A stretch of DNA of 64,000 bases from Rhizorhapis sp036570425. Lineage in GTDB: Bacteria > Pseudomonadota > Alphaproteobacteria > Sphingomonadales > Sphingomonadaceae. Of this stretch, positions 1 to 8,344 are shown one piece after another. Position 1 is the first letter of the stretch, and the number at the start of each line of letters is the position of its first letter. Under the pieces are notes generated by a model, which searched no databases, was not told the DNA's origin, and was given only the letters and a program-made list of their open reading frames with translations. The DNA lies in the NCBI GenBank assembly GCA_036570425.1, contig DATCYF010000011.1:62001-126000 (forward strand), written 5' to 3'. The position numbers and the translations under genes are program-made.

Positions 1-615
1 TCCTCCTTCGGTACGGAAAGCGCCGTGCTGCTTCATCTGGTGGCGCAAGCGGATCCGGCTGTGCCGGTCATATTCGTCGACACCCTGAAGATGTTTCCAG
101 AAACGCTGGAATATCGCGAAACCTTGATTTCCACATTCGGCATCGAAAATAGCTGGGTCGTGACTCCCGATCCCGACGTATTAGCCTCAAAAGACGACAA
201 GGGCCTGCGCTGGTCCTACGACCCTGATGGCTGCTGTGAAATTCGTAAGGTGGAACCATTGGCCCGCGCAAAAAAAGGCCTGGATAGCTGGATTTCGGGA
301 CGCAAGGCCTTCCAGTCGCAAACCCGCCAGAACCTTCCCCGTTTCGAGGTAGAGGACGGGCGCATAAAGCTCAATCCGCTGGGCGACTGGACCAAAACGG
401 ATCTTGAGGCTTATTTCGAGGAACACAAGCTCCCTCGCCATCCGCTAGAAGCGGAAGGCTATCTCTCCATCGGCTGCGAGCCGTGCACGTCAAAGGTGCT
501 GCCCGGCGAAGACCCCCGCGCGGGCCGCTGGCGCGGATGGGACAAGGTGGAGTGCGGGATTCACACCTCCATTCCAGGCGACGGGGAGGACGAGGCCAAT
601 CAGCCGGTGTTCTGA
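1..615 (+). CDS. cysH: Adenylyl-sulfate (APS) reductase, 5' end cut by window
   Basis: Cytoplasmic enzyme of assimilatory sulfate reduction: reduces activated sulfate to sulfite with thioredoxin. The frame is open from base 1 and begins with the family motif SSFGTES, so the N-terminus (some tens of residues) lies outside the window; the GTG at 25 is not the start. The visible 204 residues carry a CC pair (about residues 78-79) and a CEPC pair (159 and 162), the four cysteines that bind a [4Fe-4S] cluster in the APS-using class, plus the C-terminal ECGIH motif with the catalytic cysteine. The cluster cysteines are absent in the PAPS-using E. coli type, so APS is the likely substrate. Confidence 0.93.
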   Translation, partial: SSFGTESAVLLHLVAQADPAVPVIFVDTLKMFPETLEYRETLISTFGIENSWVVTPDPDVLASKDDKGLRWSYDPDGCCEIRKVEPLARAKKGLDSWISGRKAFQSQTRQNLPRFEVEDGRIKLNPLGDWTKTDLEAYFEEHKLPRHPLEAEGYLSIGCEPCTSKVLPGEDPRAGRWRGWDKVECGIHTSIPGDGEDEANQPVF

Positions 616-658
616 TGGTCCTCGGACTGCAATGGAGTGATAGGTAGCTTGGCACAAT

Positions 659-711
659 GGCGTCCGACCTGCTCGAACTGAGCGGAAGGGAGTGATCTGA
701 AATCGGACGCC
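659..711. repeat. Inverted repeat between cysH and dnaB
   Basis: A perfect 9-base inverted repeat (ggcgtccga at 659-667, tcggacgcc at 703-711) encloses a smaller hairpin (gctc/gagc at 671-683). It lies between the convergent 3' ends of cysH and dnaB, where a transcription end is expected, but has no T-run. Function is inference. Confidence 0.4.
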
Positions 712-741
712 CCTTCTGCCTCTCGCACGCGGAGCGTCCCG

Positions 742-2250
742 TCAATCGTAGCTCAGTGCGCTATATCCTTCTTCCACATAATCACTGAACTTCGTGATCT
801 TCGCGTCGAACTTCAGTTTCACTTTCCCCGTCGCACCGTGGCGCTGTTTGGCGACGATCAGTTCAGCAAGCCCGAACACGCGTTCCATCTCCATCGCCCA
901 TTTGGCGTGATCGTCAAAGGCGCGGGGTTCATCACCATCCATCGGGCGGCGCGGTTCGCGCGCGGCGACATAATAATCTTCGCGAAACACGAAAAGCACC
1001 ATATCCGCGTCCTGCTCGATCGATCCTGATTCACGCAGATCGGAAAGCTGCGGCTTCTTGTCCTCCCGCTGCTCGACCGCGCGGCTGAGCTGTGACAGCG
1101 CCAGCACTGGCACGTTCAATTCCTTTGCCAGTGTCTTCAATCCCCGGCTGATTTCTGAGATTTCCTGGACGCGGTTATCGCCACCCTTCGACGAGCCCTG
1201 CAGCAATTGGAGATAATCGACAACGATGAAGCCTACATTATGCCGCCGCTTCAAACGCCGGGCCCGGGTCCGCAACGCCGCGATGGTAAGTCCCGGCGTA
1301 TCATCGATGAACAGCGGCAGGTTCTGCAAATCTCTTGCTGCCCTGGATAGATTCTGAAAATCTTGGCGGCTGATCTTTCCCATGCGCAACGCTTCGCCGC
1401 TGATCCCGGATTGTTCGGCCAGAATACGGGTGGCAAGCTGGTCGGCTGACATTTCCAGGCTGAAGAAAGCAACCGGCGCGCCCATATTCTTGGCGTCTTC
1501 AATCCCGTCTTCCTTGTCGCGAATATAGCGGCTGGCGGCATTATAAGCGATGTTAGTGGCAAGCGAGGTCTTGCCCATGCCCGGACGACCGGCCAGGATC
1601 ATAAGATCGCTGTTATGCAGGCCACCGATCTTATCATTCAAACCCGTGAGGCCTGTGGTGATGCCCGACAGATGCCCGCCGCTGGAAAATGCGCGCTCGG
1701 CCACTTGTACCGCCATGGTGCTGGCCTGCAGGAAGCTTTTGACACTCCCTCCCTCCCCCTCGCCTTCGGAAACGCGATAGAGCGCAACTTCGGCCGCTTC
1801 GATCTGGCTCAACGGATCGACGTCCTCGCTGGTGTCGAGCGCGTTTTCGACCAATTCGCGACCAACGCCCACCAGCTCTCGCAACAAGGCCAGATCGTAA
1901 ATCTGCGTCGCGAAATCCCGCGCGCCAATCAGCGCGGCGCCACTGCCCGTAAGCTGCGCCAGATAGGCCGGGCCCCCAAGTTCCTTCAGCGACTCGTCCG
2001 CATCGAGCAGCGGCTTCAAGGTGACAGGATTGGCGACCATGTTCCGGTCAAGCAGCTTCAATATGGCTTCGTAAATGCGCCCATGCACGGGTTCGAAGAA
2101 ATGCTCGGCGCGCAGCCTTATCTGCACATCCTCAGCGATGCGGTTGTCGATCATCAACGCGCCCAGCAGGGCGGCTTCCGCCTCGATATTGCGAGGCAGG
2201 CTTTTTTCCGCCGCGTCCTGCGGGGTAATCAGTCTTATATTCTCGGCCAT
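742..2250 (-). CDS. dnaB: Replicative DNA helicase DnaB
   Basis: Hexameric 5'-3' helicase that unwinds DNA at the replication fork and recruits primase. The 502-residue protein has the N-terminal DnaB domain (about residues 15-120), a linker, and a RecA-like C-terminal domain with Walker A GRPGMGKTS (near 220) and a Walker B ending in VVDYLQLL; the DLRESGSIEQDAD motif near the C-terminus is diagnostic. Length is normal and no intein is present. It is divergent from the UPF0262 gene with a 145-base shared upstream region. The start gives the usual family N-terminus (MAENIRLI, then SLPRNIEAEAALLGA). Confidence 0.97.
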   Translation of the reverse strand: MAENIRLITPQDAAEKSLPRNIEAEAALLGALMIDNRIAEDVQIRLRAEHFFEPVHGRIYEAILKLLDRNMVANPVTLKPLLDADESLKELGGPAYLAQLTGSGAALIGARDFATQIYDLALLRELVGVGRELVENALDTSEDVDPLSQIEAAEVALYRVSEGEGEGGSVKSFLQASTMAVQVAERAFSSGGHLSGITTGLTGLNDKIGGLHNSDLMILAGRPGMGKTSLATNIAYNAASRYIRDKEDGIEDAKNMGAPVAFFSLEMSADQLATRILAEQSGISGEALRMGKISRQDFQNLSRAARDLQNLPLFIDDTPGLTIAALRTRARRLKRRHNVGFIVVDYLQLLQGSSKGGDNRVQEISEISRGLKTLAKELNVPVLALSQLSRAVEQREDKKPQLSDLRESGSIEQDADMVLFVFREDYYVAAREPRRPMDGDEPRAFDDHAKWAMEMERVFGLAELIVAKQRHGATGKVKLKFDAKITKFSDYVEEGYSALSYD

Positions 2251-2395
2251 GTCCTATCATCGGCGCATTGCGCCAAGGAGACAAGAGGCACGCTCCTCTA
2301 CGCTGTCGACAAGCCTGTGGATAAATCGGGCATAAGTTGTGGATCGTCTTTTGCCGTTGATCTTTGCCCCGGAGCCCTCGTAGTGGAGAGGACCA

Positions 2396-2878
2396 ATGGC
2401 CGATCCGCGCATCATAGATATTTCGCTCGACGAGCAGACCATCATCTGGCGCAATGCTGATGTTGAGCAGGAACGCAGGATTGCCATTTTCGACTTGCTG
2501 GAGGAAAACCATTTCGCGCCGCAGCGCGAACATGCTGACGGTTACAAAGGGCCCTATAAGGTGTCCCTTCGCGTGGAAGAGGGACGGCTCGCTATCGGCA
2601 TCGCGCGGGAAAACGGTCAGTTCCTTGAATCCGTGATGCTGGGGCTTGGCCGCTTCCGCCGCCCCATCCGCGATTATTTTGCCATCTGTGACAGCTATTA
2701 TCAGGCGATCCGGCAGGCAACGCCTCAGCAGATCGAAAGTGTGGATATGGCCCGGCGCGGCATTCACAATGAGGGTGCGGAGAAGTTGAAAGAACGACTG
2801 GACGGCAAGATCCACGTCGACTTCGACACCGCCCGACGCCTCTTCACTCTCCTCTGCGTCCTGCACATCAAAGGCTGA
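2396..2878 (+). CDS. UPF0262 family protein
   Basis: 160-residue protein matching the uncharacterised alphaproteobacterial UPF0262 family: N-terminus ADPRIIDISLDE, central GPYKVSLRVEEGRLAIGI, and a conserved DYFAICDSYYQAIRQATP stretch. No signal peptide or membrane segment is visible, so it is probably cytoplasmic. It is followed after 3 bases by the GH25-like gene, so the two are probably co-transcribed, perhaps with cdd and dcd. I do not know its biochemical function. The start has a good Shine-Dalgarno (gtggagagg) just upstream. Confidence 0.85.
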   Translation: MADPRIIDISLDEQTIIWRNADVEQERRIAIFDLLEENHFAPQREHADGYKGPYKVSLRVEEGRLAIGIARENGQFLESVMLGLGRFRRPIRDYFAICDSYYQAIRQATPQQIESVDMARRGIHNEGAEKLKERLDGKIHVDFDTARRLFTLLCVLHIKG

Positions 2879-2881
2879 ATC

Positions 2882-3574
2882 ATGGCAAAGCGGACGTGGA
2901 AAAGGCGGCTTATCCTTCTTGCGCTATGGGCAGCCCTCGCGGGCGCTGCGTTGCTCGCCTTATTTCGATATGCACAACACTGGACACCCCCGCGTGAGGA
3001 ATTTCCGGTGCAGGGCCTCTCCGTCAGCGCCTTGAGCGGGCCTGTCGTATGGAATATGGTCAAGGCCCAGGGCGTGGACTTCGTCTACATCCGCTCATCT
3101 TCTGGCGCGAAAGCCCGCGATGCCGCCTTCGCGACCAATCTGGAGGGCGCACGCGCGGCGGGCATGCGATACGGGCCTATCCATGTGTTTAACCTTTGTG
3201 ACCGGGCCAGCGACCAGGCGACACTGTTTCTGTCGACCGTGCCAAGGGACAATGCCATGCTGCCGCCCGTCGTGCGCCTCTCATTCATCCCAAAATGCAA
3301 GCGCCGCCCCGCCAGAGCAGCAGTGCTGAGCGAGCTCAACACCTTCCTTAATCTCATTGAGGCGCATATGGGAAAGCCTGCACTGATCCGCGTGAGCCGC
3401 GATTTCGATGCCGCCTATAACATTGGCGAAGGCATTAATCGCACATTATGGCTTGAACGAAATTTCTTGCAACCCGACTATGCCAGCCGGCCCTGGGTGA
3501 TGTGGACAGCGTCGAACAACCACCTGACCAAGGGGATTGAACAGCCAGTGGAATGGGATGTCGTACGGCCATGA
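2882..3574 (+). CDS. GH25 muramidase-like protein, catalytic acids missing
   Basis: 230-residue membrane-anchored protein: a basic N-terminus (MAKRTWKRR) and one hydrophobic segment (about 11-27), then a GH25 lysozyme fold. The fold is recognised by spacing and pattern: WNMVKAQGVDFVYIRSSSG, a FATNLEGARAAGM block, then ALIRVSRDF and PWVMWTAS. Active GH25 enzymes have GIDVS and a DxE pair on a later strand; here these read GLSVS (about 44-48) and VVRLSF (about 127-132), so all catalytic acids appear replaced. It may be an inactive peptidoglycan-binding or scaffold protein. It overlaps cdd by ATGA. Assignment to the fold is fairly secure; role is unknown. Confidence 0.75.
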   Translation: MAKRTWKRRLILLALWAALAGAALLALFRYAQHWTPPREEFPVQGLSVSALSGPVVWNMVKAQGVDFVYIRSSSGAKARDAAFATNLEGARAAGMRYGPIHVFNLCDRASDQATLFLSTVPRDNAMLPPVVRLSFIPKCKRRPARAAVLSELNTFLNLIEAHMGKPALIRVSRDFDAAYNIGEGINRTLWLERNFLQPDYASRPWVMWTASNNHLTKGIEQPVEWDVVRP

Positions 3575-4059
3575 CCTGCCGGGAAGACGAGTTGTTGGCC
3601 GCCGCGCGGAACGCCATGAAGAATGCCTATGCGCCCTATAGCCGCTTCGCCGTCGGCGCGGCGGTTCGCCTGACCGATGGTAGCATCGTAGTGGGGAGCA
3701 ATTTCGAAAATGTCAGCTACGGTCTCTCCATTTGCGCCGAGACGGTTGCGCTGGCATCCGCCAACGCACAAGGGCGGCTGGCCGATGTCGAAGCCCTGGC
3801 GGTTGCAGGCGGCATCATTCAGCCGGACGGAAGCATTTCAGGGCATGATCCGGTCAGACCCTGCGGCCGCTGCCGTCAAATCCTTCATGAGGCGGAACAT
3901 GCGGCAGAGCGCCCAATCTCTATTTACTGTGCGTCGGCGGAGGACGGGCCGGTCGAACGGCACAGCGTCGCCGAACTTCTGCCTTATCCCTTTGGGCCCA
4001 GCGATCTGGGCATCAAGGCCAGTCAAATTGGTATGGAACCCCAAGCGAAAGATGCGTGA
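3571..4059 (+). CDS. cdd: Cytidine deaminase
   Basis: Pyrimidine salvage enzyme that converts cytidine and deoxycytidine to uridine forms. Zinc-site motifs are complete: CAE (C55, catalytic E57) and PCGRC (C98, C101), with the NFENVSYGLS substrate loop before them. The small tetrameric form (162 residues) is indicated. I start at 3571, where ATGA overlaps the stop of the upstream gene; the ATG at 3553 would add six residues inside that gene. It is followed without a gap by dcd, giving a cdd-dcd pair acting on deoxycytidine-type substrates. Confidence 0.93.
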   Translation: MTCREDELLAAARNAMKNAYAPYSRFAVGAAVRLTDGSIVVGSNFENVSYGLSICAETVALASANAQGRLADVEALAVAGGIIQPDGSISGHDPVRPCGRCRQILHEAEHAAERPISIYCASAEDGPVERHSVAELLPYPFGPSDLGIKASQIGMEPQAKDA

Positions 4060-4614
4060 ATGGCGATAATGTCCGACAAGTGGATTCGTACGCAGGCGAA
4101 AGAAAACGGCATGATCTCGCCGTTTGTCGAGGCGCAGAAAAGGGACGGCTGCATCAGTTATGGCCTGTCGTCCTATGGCTATGATGCGCGGGTTTCAGAC
4201 GAATTCAAGATTTTCACCAATGTCGATAGCGCGATCGTCGATCCCAAGAATTTCGATGGCAAGAGCCTGGTCGATCGGAAGACAGACTGCTGCATCATCC
4301 CGCCCAACAGTTTCGCGCTGGCGCGCACAGTGGAGTATTTTCGGATTCCCCGTGACGTGCTGGTCATTTGTCTGGGCAAAAGCACTTATGCCCGCTGCGG
4401 CATCATCGTTAACGTCACTCCGCTGGAACCGGGCTGGGAAGGTCATGTGACGTTGGAGTTTTCCAATACCACGCCTCTGCCCGCAAAGATCTACGCCAAC
4501 GAAGGCGCGTGCCAGTTCCTCTTCCTGGAGGGCAACGAGCCATGTGAAACCAGCTATGCGGACCGCGCCGGCAAATATATGGGACAGCGCGGGGTCACAT
4601 TGCCACGTCTGTGA
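4060..4614 (+). CDS. dcd: dCTP deaminase
   Basis: Converts dCTP to dUTP, feeding dTMP synthesis. The 184-residue length is exactly that of the family, and the trimer-fold motifs are visible: ISYGLSSYGYDARV near the N-terminus, GKSTYARCGIIVNVTPLEPGWEGHVTLE in two parts in the middle, and the C-terminal YMGQRGVTLPRL tail that closes over the nucleotide. The start directly follows the cdd stop; an in-frame ATG at 4069 (MSDKWIRT) is an equally reasonable start. Probably translated together with cdd. Confidence 0.94.
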   Translation: MAIMSDKWIRTQAKENGMISPFVEAQKRDGCISYGLSSYGYDARVSDEFKIFTNVDSAIVDPKNFDGKSLVDRKTDCCIIPPNSFALARTVEYFRIPRDVLVICLGKSTYARCGIIVNVTPLEPGWEGHVTLEFSNTTPLPAKIYANEGACQFLFLEGNEPCETSYADRAGKYMGQRGVTLPRL

Positions 4615-4627
4615 TATAAGGCGCGTC

Positions 4628-5395
4628 ATGTTGCACTTGTTCAAGCGGACGAAGAAAAACGTTGAATCGCTCTCGAAGCCTTCCATTGGCGAGGAGCGGC
4701 GGGTCTATGCCATCGGCGACATTCATGGGCGGCTGGACCTGTTCGATCAGTTGCTGGAACTCATTTACGACGACAGCATGGAACGCGGAACTGCCGAATT
4801 GCAGATCATCCTGCTTGGCGATCTTATCGACCGGGGTCCCAATTCAGCGGGCGTCGTACAGCGGGCCGCCGACCTTGCCGAAGCGACCGGGGCCGTGCGC
4901 TTCCTGAAAGGCAATCACGAGGAAGTTTTCCTGCAGGCCGCAAAGGGCGATGTGCAGGCGACACGGTTTCTGTTCCGCTTTGGCGGGCGGGAAACGATGT
5001 TCAGCTATGGCCTCAGCGAGGCGGAACTGGATCAACTAGATTTTGAGGAACTGACGGATTGGCTGCTCAATCACGTACCCCGAGCCCATGTGGATTTTCT
5101 GGATGGTTTCGAGGACATGGTCGAGATCGGCGATTATGCCTTCGTCCATGCAGGCATTAAGCCGGGCGTTCCATTGGCAGAGCAGAAGCCGGAGGATCTG
5201 CGCTGGATCCGTGACGAGTTCCTGTCTTCGCGGAAGTCGCACGAAGGCAAGATCGTGGTGCATGGCCACACGATCATGCTGGAAGTGGACGAGCACCCCA
5301 ACCGTATTGGAATCGACACGGGCGCATATCACAGTGGCCGCCTGACCGCGATTTGCCTGCAAGGCACAGAACGATGGTATCTGGCGACGGGTTAA
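4628..5395 (+). CDS. Metallophosphoesterase (PPP-type Ser/Thr phosphatase family)
   Basis: 255-residue phosphoesterase with all five PPP signature blocks: GDIHGR (about 30-35), GDLIDRG (64-70), GNHE (95-98), a VHAG-type motif (FVHAGI) and HGHT. These bind two metals and phosphate. The family includes bacterial protein phosphatases and ApaH/PrpE-like dinucleotide hydrolases; the substrate cannot be read from sequence. The start at 4628 (MLHLFKRTKK) avoids the long overlap with dcd implied by the upstream ATG at 4544. It ends before a bidirectional terminator. Confidence 0.85.
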   Translation: MLHLFKRTKKNVESLSKPSIGEERRVYAIGDIHGRLDLFDQLLELIYDDSMERGTAELQIILLGDLIDRGPNSAGVVQRAADLAEATGAVRFLKGNHEEVFLQAAKGDVQATRFLFRFGGRETMFSYGLSEAELDQLDFEELTDWLLNHVPRAHVDFLDGFEDMVEIGDYAFVHAGIKPGVPLAEQKPEDLRWIRDEFLSSRKSHEGKIVVHGHTIMLEVDEHPNRIGIDTGAYHSGRLTAICLQGTERWYLATG

Positions 5396-5485
5396 GAGGT
5401 GCGGCAAAAGGCTGCAACATGGCTGATGTAGCTCTCTCGTGCAGGAAGATTGGGTAAGACAAGCCAAGCCCCGATCACAGCAAAG

Positions 5486-5515
5486 AGGGCCGCACTCTTG
5501 TGAAAGCGCGGCCCT
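5486..5515. terminator. Bidirectional terminator hairpin
   Basis: Perfect 8-base stem agggccgc (5486-5493) and gcggccct (5508-5515), with short T/A-rich flanks, between the convergent phosphoesterase and helicase genes. Position and symmetry support termination from both sides. Confidence 0.65.
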
Positions 5516-5546
5516 TCCTAACTGATTTACAACAGAAGCCTTCGCT

Positions 5547-6905
5547 TCAGGAACCTTGGCGTTCCCCGAACTTCTTCACCGCGCCTTTATACGCTCCGGT
5601 AGTTTTCCGGTTGCGGAACGGACGGCGAGCCTCGCCATCCCGCTCGGGCCGGACACCATCTGGGCGGTGAGCACGTTCGGGACGACCTCGCCCCTCGCCA
5701 TGCGCACGCTGACCTTCGGGCCGTCCGCCCTTGCGCACGGGTGCGGGCTTGGGAAGATTGCGGACAGCTTCAGCAAAGTTTTCCGGCAGCGGCACGATTT
5801 CGCAGCGCACGCGAGTCATCTTTTCGATCTGCTTCAAATATTGGCGCTCGTCATCGGCGACGAAGCTGATCGCAACGCCTTCCGCTCCTGCCCGCGCTGT
5901 GCGGCCGATCCGGTGGACATATTGCTCAGCGACATTCGGCAGTTCGAAATTGATGACATGGGACACGCCCGACACGTCAATCCCGCGCGCTGCAATGTCG
6001 GTCGCGACCAACAACTTGACGCGACCTTGGCGGAACGCCTGCAGCGCCGTAGTGCGCTGGCCCTGGCTCTTGTTGCCATGGATGGCGACAGCCTCCATGC
6101 CTGCGCCTTCCAGAAAGCGAACGACGCGGTCGGCGCCATGCTTCGTGCGGGTGAAGATCAGCGCACGGTCAATAGGCTCGCTCTTGATGGTGAGCGTCAA
6201 AAGCGCCTGCTTTTCCGCCTGATTCACATAGCTCGCATATTGGCGCACACGCTCTGCCGTCGTGGATTGGGGCGCGACGCTGACCTTGATTGGATCGGTC
6301 AGGAAGCGATCACCCAGTTCTGCAATCGCCTTTGGCATGGTCGCGGAAAAGAACAGGCTCTGCCGCTCACGGGGCAGCAACTTGTCGATGCGCTTCAAGG
6401 GCTGGATGAAGCCCAGATCCATCATCTGGTCCGCTTCGTCGAGCACGAAAATCTCGACATCGCGAAGATGCATGGCCTTCTGATCGATAAGGTCGAGCAA
6501 ACGGCCTGGCGTTGCCACGAGAATGTCGACGCCAGCCTGCATCTTCTTGATCTGGCGACCGATAGGGACGCCGCCGAAAACGGTTTCGACCGACAGGCGC
6601 ATGAAGCGTCCATATTCGCGAAAACTCTCGGCAATCTGCGCCGCAAGTTCGCGGGTGGGGGAAAGCACAAGCATGCGGCAGCTTCCGAGCGGCCGTGGCT
6701 TGGGATTTTCGTGGAAGTAATGGAGCGAAGGCAACGCAAAGGCCGCGGTCTTGCCAGTGCCCGTCTGCGCAATGCCGCACAGATCGCGTCCTTCGAGCAG
6801 CGACGGAATCGCCTTCAGCTGAATCGGCGTAGGGGTGGCATAATTCTTGGCGGCGAGCGCCTTCAAAATGGGCTCGGCGAGACCAAGGATAGTGAACTGT
6901 GTCAA
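5547..6905 (-). CDS. DEAD-box ATP-dependent RNA helicase (RhlE-like)
   Basis: 452-residue RNA helicase. The N-terminus has the Q motif (F..LGL then TPIQ) and Walker A AQTGTGKT (about 46-53), followed by PTRELAAQI, DEAD, SAT, and the C-terminal RecA-domain motifs ARGIDV and HRIGRTAR. A long basic, Arg/Gly/Pro-rich tail (from about 385) is typical of RhlE-type proteins that act on ribosome assembly or mRNA decay. The upstream gap is long (412 bases to the next gene), leaving room for a structured leader, as is common for cold-induced helicases; that regulation is inference. Confidence 0.92.
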   Translation of the reverse strand: MTQFTILGLAEPILKALAAKNYATPTPIQLKAIPSLLEGRDLCGIAQTGTGKTAAFALPSLHYFHENPKPRPLGSCRMLVLSPTRELAAQIAESFREYGRFMRLSVETVFGGVPIGRQIKKMQAGVDILVATPGRLLDLIDQKAMHLRDVEIFVLDEADQMMDLGFIQPLKRIDKLLPRERQSLFFSATMPKAIAELGDRFLTDPIKVSVAPQSTTAERVRQYASYVNQAEKQALLTLTIKSEPIDRALIFTRTKHGADRVVRFLEGAGMEAVAIHGNKSQGQRTTALQAFRQGRVKLLVATDIAARGIDVSGVSHVINFELPNVAEQYVHRIGRTARAGAEGVAISFVADDERQYLKQIEKMTRVRCEIVPLPENFAEAVRNLPKPAPVRKGGRPEGQRAHGEGRGRPERAHRPDGVRPERDGEARRPFRNRKTTGAYKGAVKKFGERQGS

Positions 6906-7317
6906 ATGAAATACTCACAAAAAAGCGAAAGGCGCAGGCACACACCACAAGTCTGGGCGCGCAACCACGCATCGCGGGTTACGAAACGACCCGCGTGAAT
7001 AGGGAAGCCTCAAAGCAAAGCGCGCTGTCATTGGCCGGTCCCTGGACGGGACGATCACGCTGCCAATTGCTCATGGACGGCCATCCGTCCTTGCTGCGCT
7101 GCGCCGCCTATGACGGAAAACCAGTTGGATAGCAAGCCTTTGCTTTGCGTCGTACGATTTCCGCCAGAATGGCGAAACTCCATCACCAGATTGATCCATA
7201 CAGGTCGGTTCCCCTCCATCTGAGTGGAACTGGCGCTGCTGGCCTGTATTGCTTCCCATAAGATAATGAGCGCTGCGCCGCTGGACATGACAGCGCCTCA
7301 ACGAGGAGAAGCTTGTC
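6906..7317. other. 412-base gene-free divergent region
   Basis: Lies between the helicase (minus) and the Phd-PAS gene (plus). No ORF with a plausible start and family is seen. It contains a 10-base inverted pair caaagcaaag (about 7011-7020) and ctttgctttg (about 7137-7146) and a small gttcc/ggaac hairpin near 7210-7230. It probably holds both promoters and 5' leaders; no recognised riboswitch class is visible. Confidence 0.5.
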
Positions 7318-8250
7318 ATGGGAAGCGCCCATCCCCCGCCGATGAAGGGCAATGAGCAAAGCGTGGCCTCCACGGAAATCGTGCGGAACTTCTCGGTCTG
7401 GCAGAACAGAAGCGCGGACCGGCCTGTTTATATCCTGCATCACGGCCGTCCACGATCGGTGCTCCTGTCGTTGGATCAATATAGTGAATTGGCGGCCGGG
7501 CTCGGCAGCCAGGATGAGCGCGAAGAACGGCTGCGCACTCACATCGACATTCTCCTCGCCCGTATGAACATGATGTTTGTTCAGCTTGGCCGCGACCTGC
7601 GCATCGTTCGCGCCAACCGCGCGGCTGCCAATTGGCTTGGTCGCAGCGTGGCAGACATGGCGGAGCAAGCTCTTGAAGCCATATTCCCCGTCGCCAACGC
7701 TCAGCGCATCGCCGATATTTCCCGCAAGGTGTCGGATACGGGCATCGGCCAACGATTGAAGATGCAATCACACATTACCGCAGACCTTCATTATTGTCTT
7801 GATGTTGTCCCCTTCCCTCCTGGCGTAGCGCTTTTCTGGGCCGATGTGACGCAGGAGACCGACCTTGCCGCATTGGACGCCTGGCGGAATGCAGGGAACC
7901 AGTTGCTGGCCATGATGACTGGCTGTGCTGTCGGGGAGGTGGGGCCGGACGGCTTGCTGACGGAGGTTCATCCCTCCCTCACGCGGCTGCTTCGACGCCA
8001 TGCCGATATTGTCTCCGGCACCGCCTTTACCGTCCTCTTCGATCCCGGATCGCGACGAAAGTGCCAGTTGCATCTGGAGCATGTGTTATCCGGGGAAGGA
8101 CCGGCCCGCTGCCGCGCTGATCTTCTGACACGCGATCGGGGAGCCGTGCGCATTCGGCTATTCCTCGCTCCAAAAATCGCGGACGGTGGCGTGGAGAGCG
8201 TAATTTTTTCCATATTGGATGACTCGCTGGGCGCGCTGCCGATGCGATAG
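7318..8250 (+). CDS. Phd/YefM-like domain fused to PAS domains
   Basis: 310-residue protein. Residues about 18-60 (STEIVRNFSVWQNR, then RPVYILHHGRPRSVLLSLDQY) follow the Phd/YefM antitoxin DNA-binding pattern: a helix, a basic-hydrophobic strand with GRP, then L-S-L-D-Y. After a short coiled link (about 62-80) come two PAS-like segments: about 80-190, with FVQLGRDLRIVRANRAAANWLGRS, and about 195-300, with GEVGPDGLLTEVHPSLTRLL. No kinase, GGDEF or output domain follows, so DNA binding through the Phd part is the simplest guess. Start 7318 has a GAGGAG site at good spacing; ATG 7342 is an alternative. Confidence 0.7.
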   Translation: MGSAHPPPMKGNEQSVASTEIVRNFSVWQNRSADRPVYILHHGRPRSVLLSLDQYSELAAGLGSQDEREERLRTHIDILLARMNMMFVQLGRDLRIVRANRAAANWLGRSVADMAEQALEAIFPVANAQRIADISRKVSDTGIGQRLKMQSHITADLHYCLDVVPFPPGVALFWADVTQETDLAALDAWRNAGNQLLAMMTGCAVGEVGPDGLLTEVHPSLTRLLRRHADIVSGTAFTVLFDPGSRRKCQLHLEHVLSGEGPARCRADLLTRDRGAVRIRLFLAPKIADGGVESVIFSILDDSLGALPMR

Positions 8251-8344
8251 AAGCATGCGCCTGCAAGGCATGGCGGTTCGGCTATTTGCCGGGAAAGCCG
8301 CTTGTGCCCTTGATCCCGCGGATGATTGGTCCCAAATACTGCTC

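Noticed and set aside
1615..2460. Long plus-strand open frame opposite dnaB
   Set aside because: Antisense shadow of dnaB in high-GC DNA; no family motif or ribosome site.
5556..6998. 480-codon plus-strand frame opposite the DEAD-box helicase
   Set aside because: Covers the helicase exactly on the other strand; the helicase has all motifs, this frame has none.
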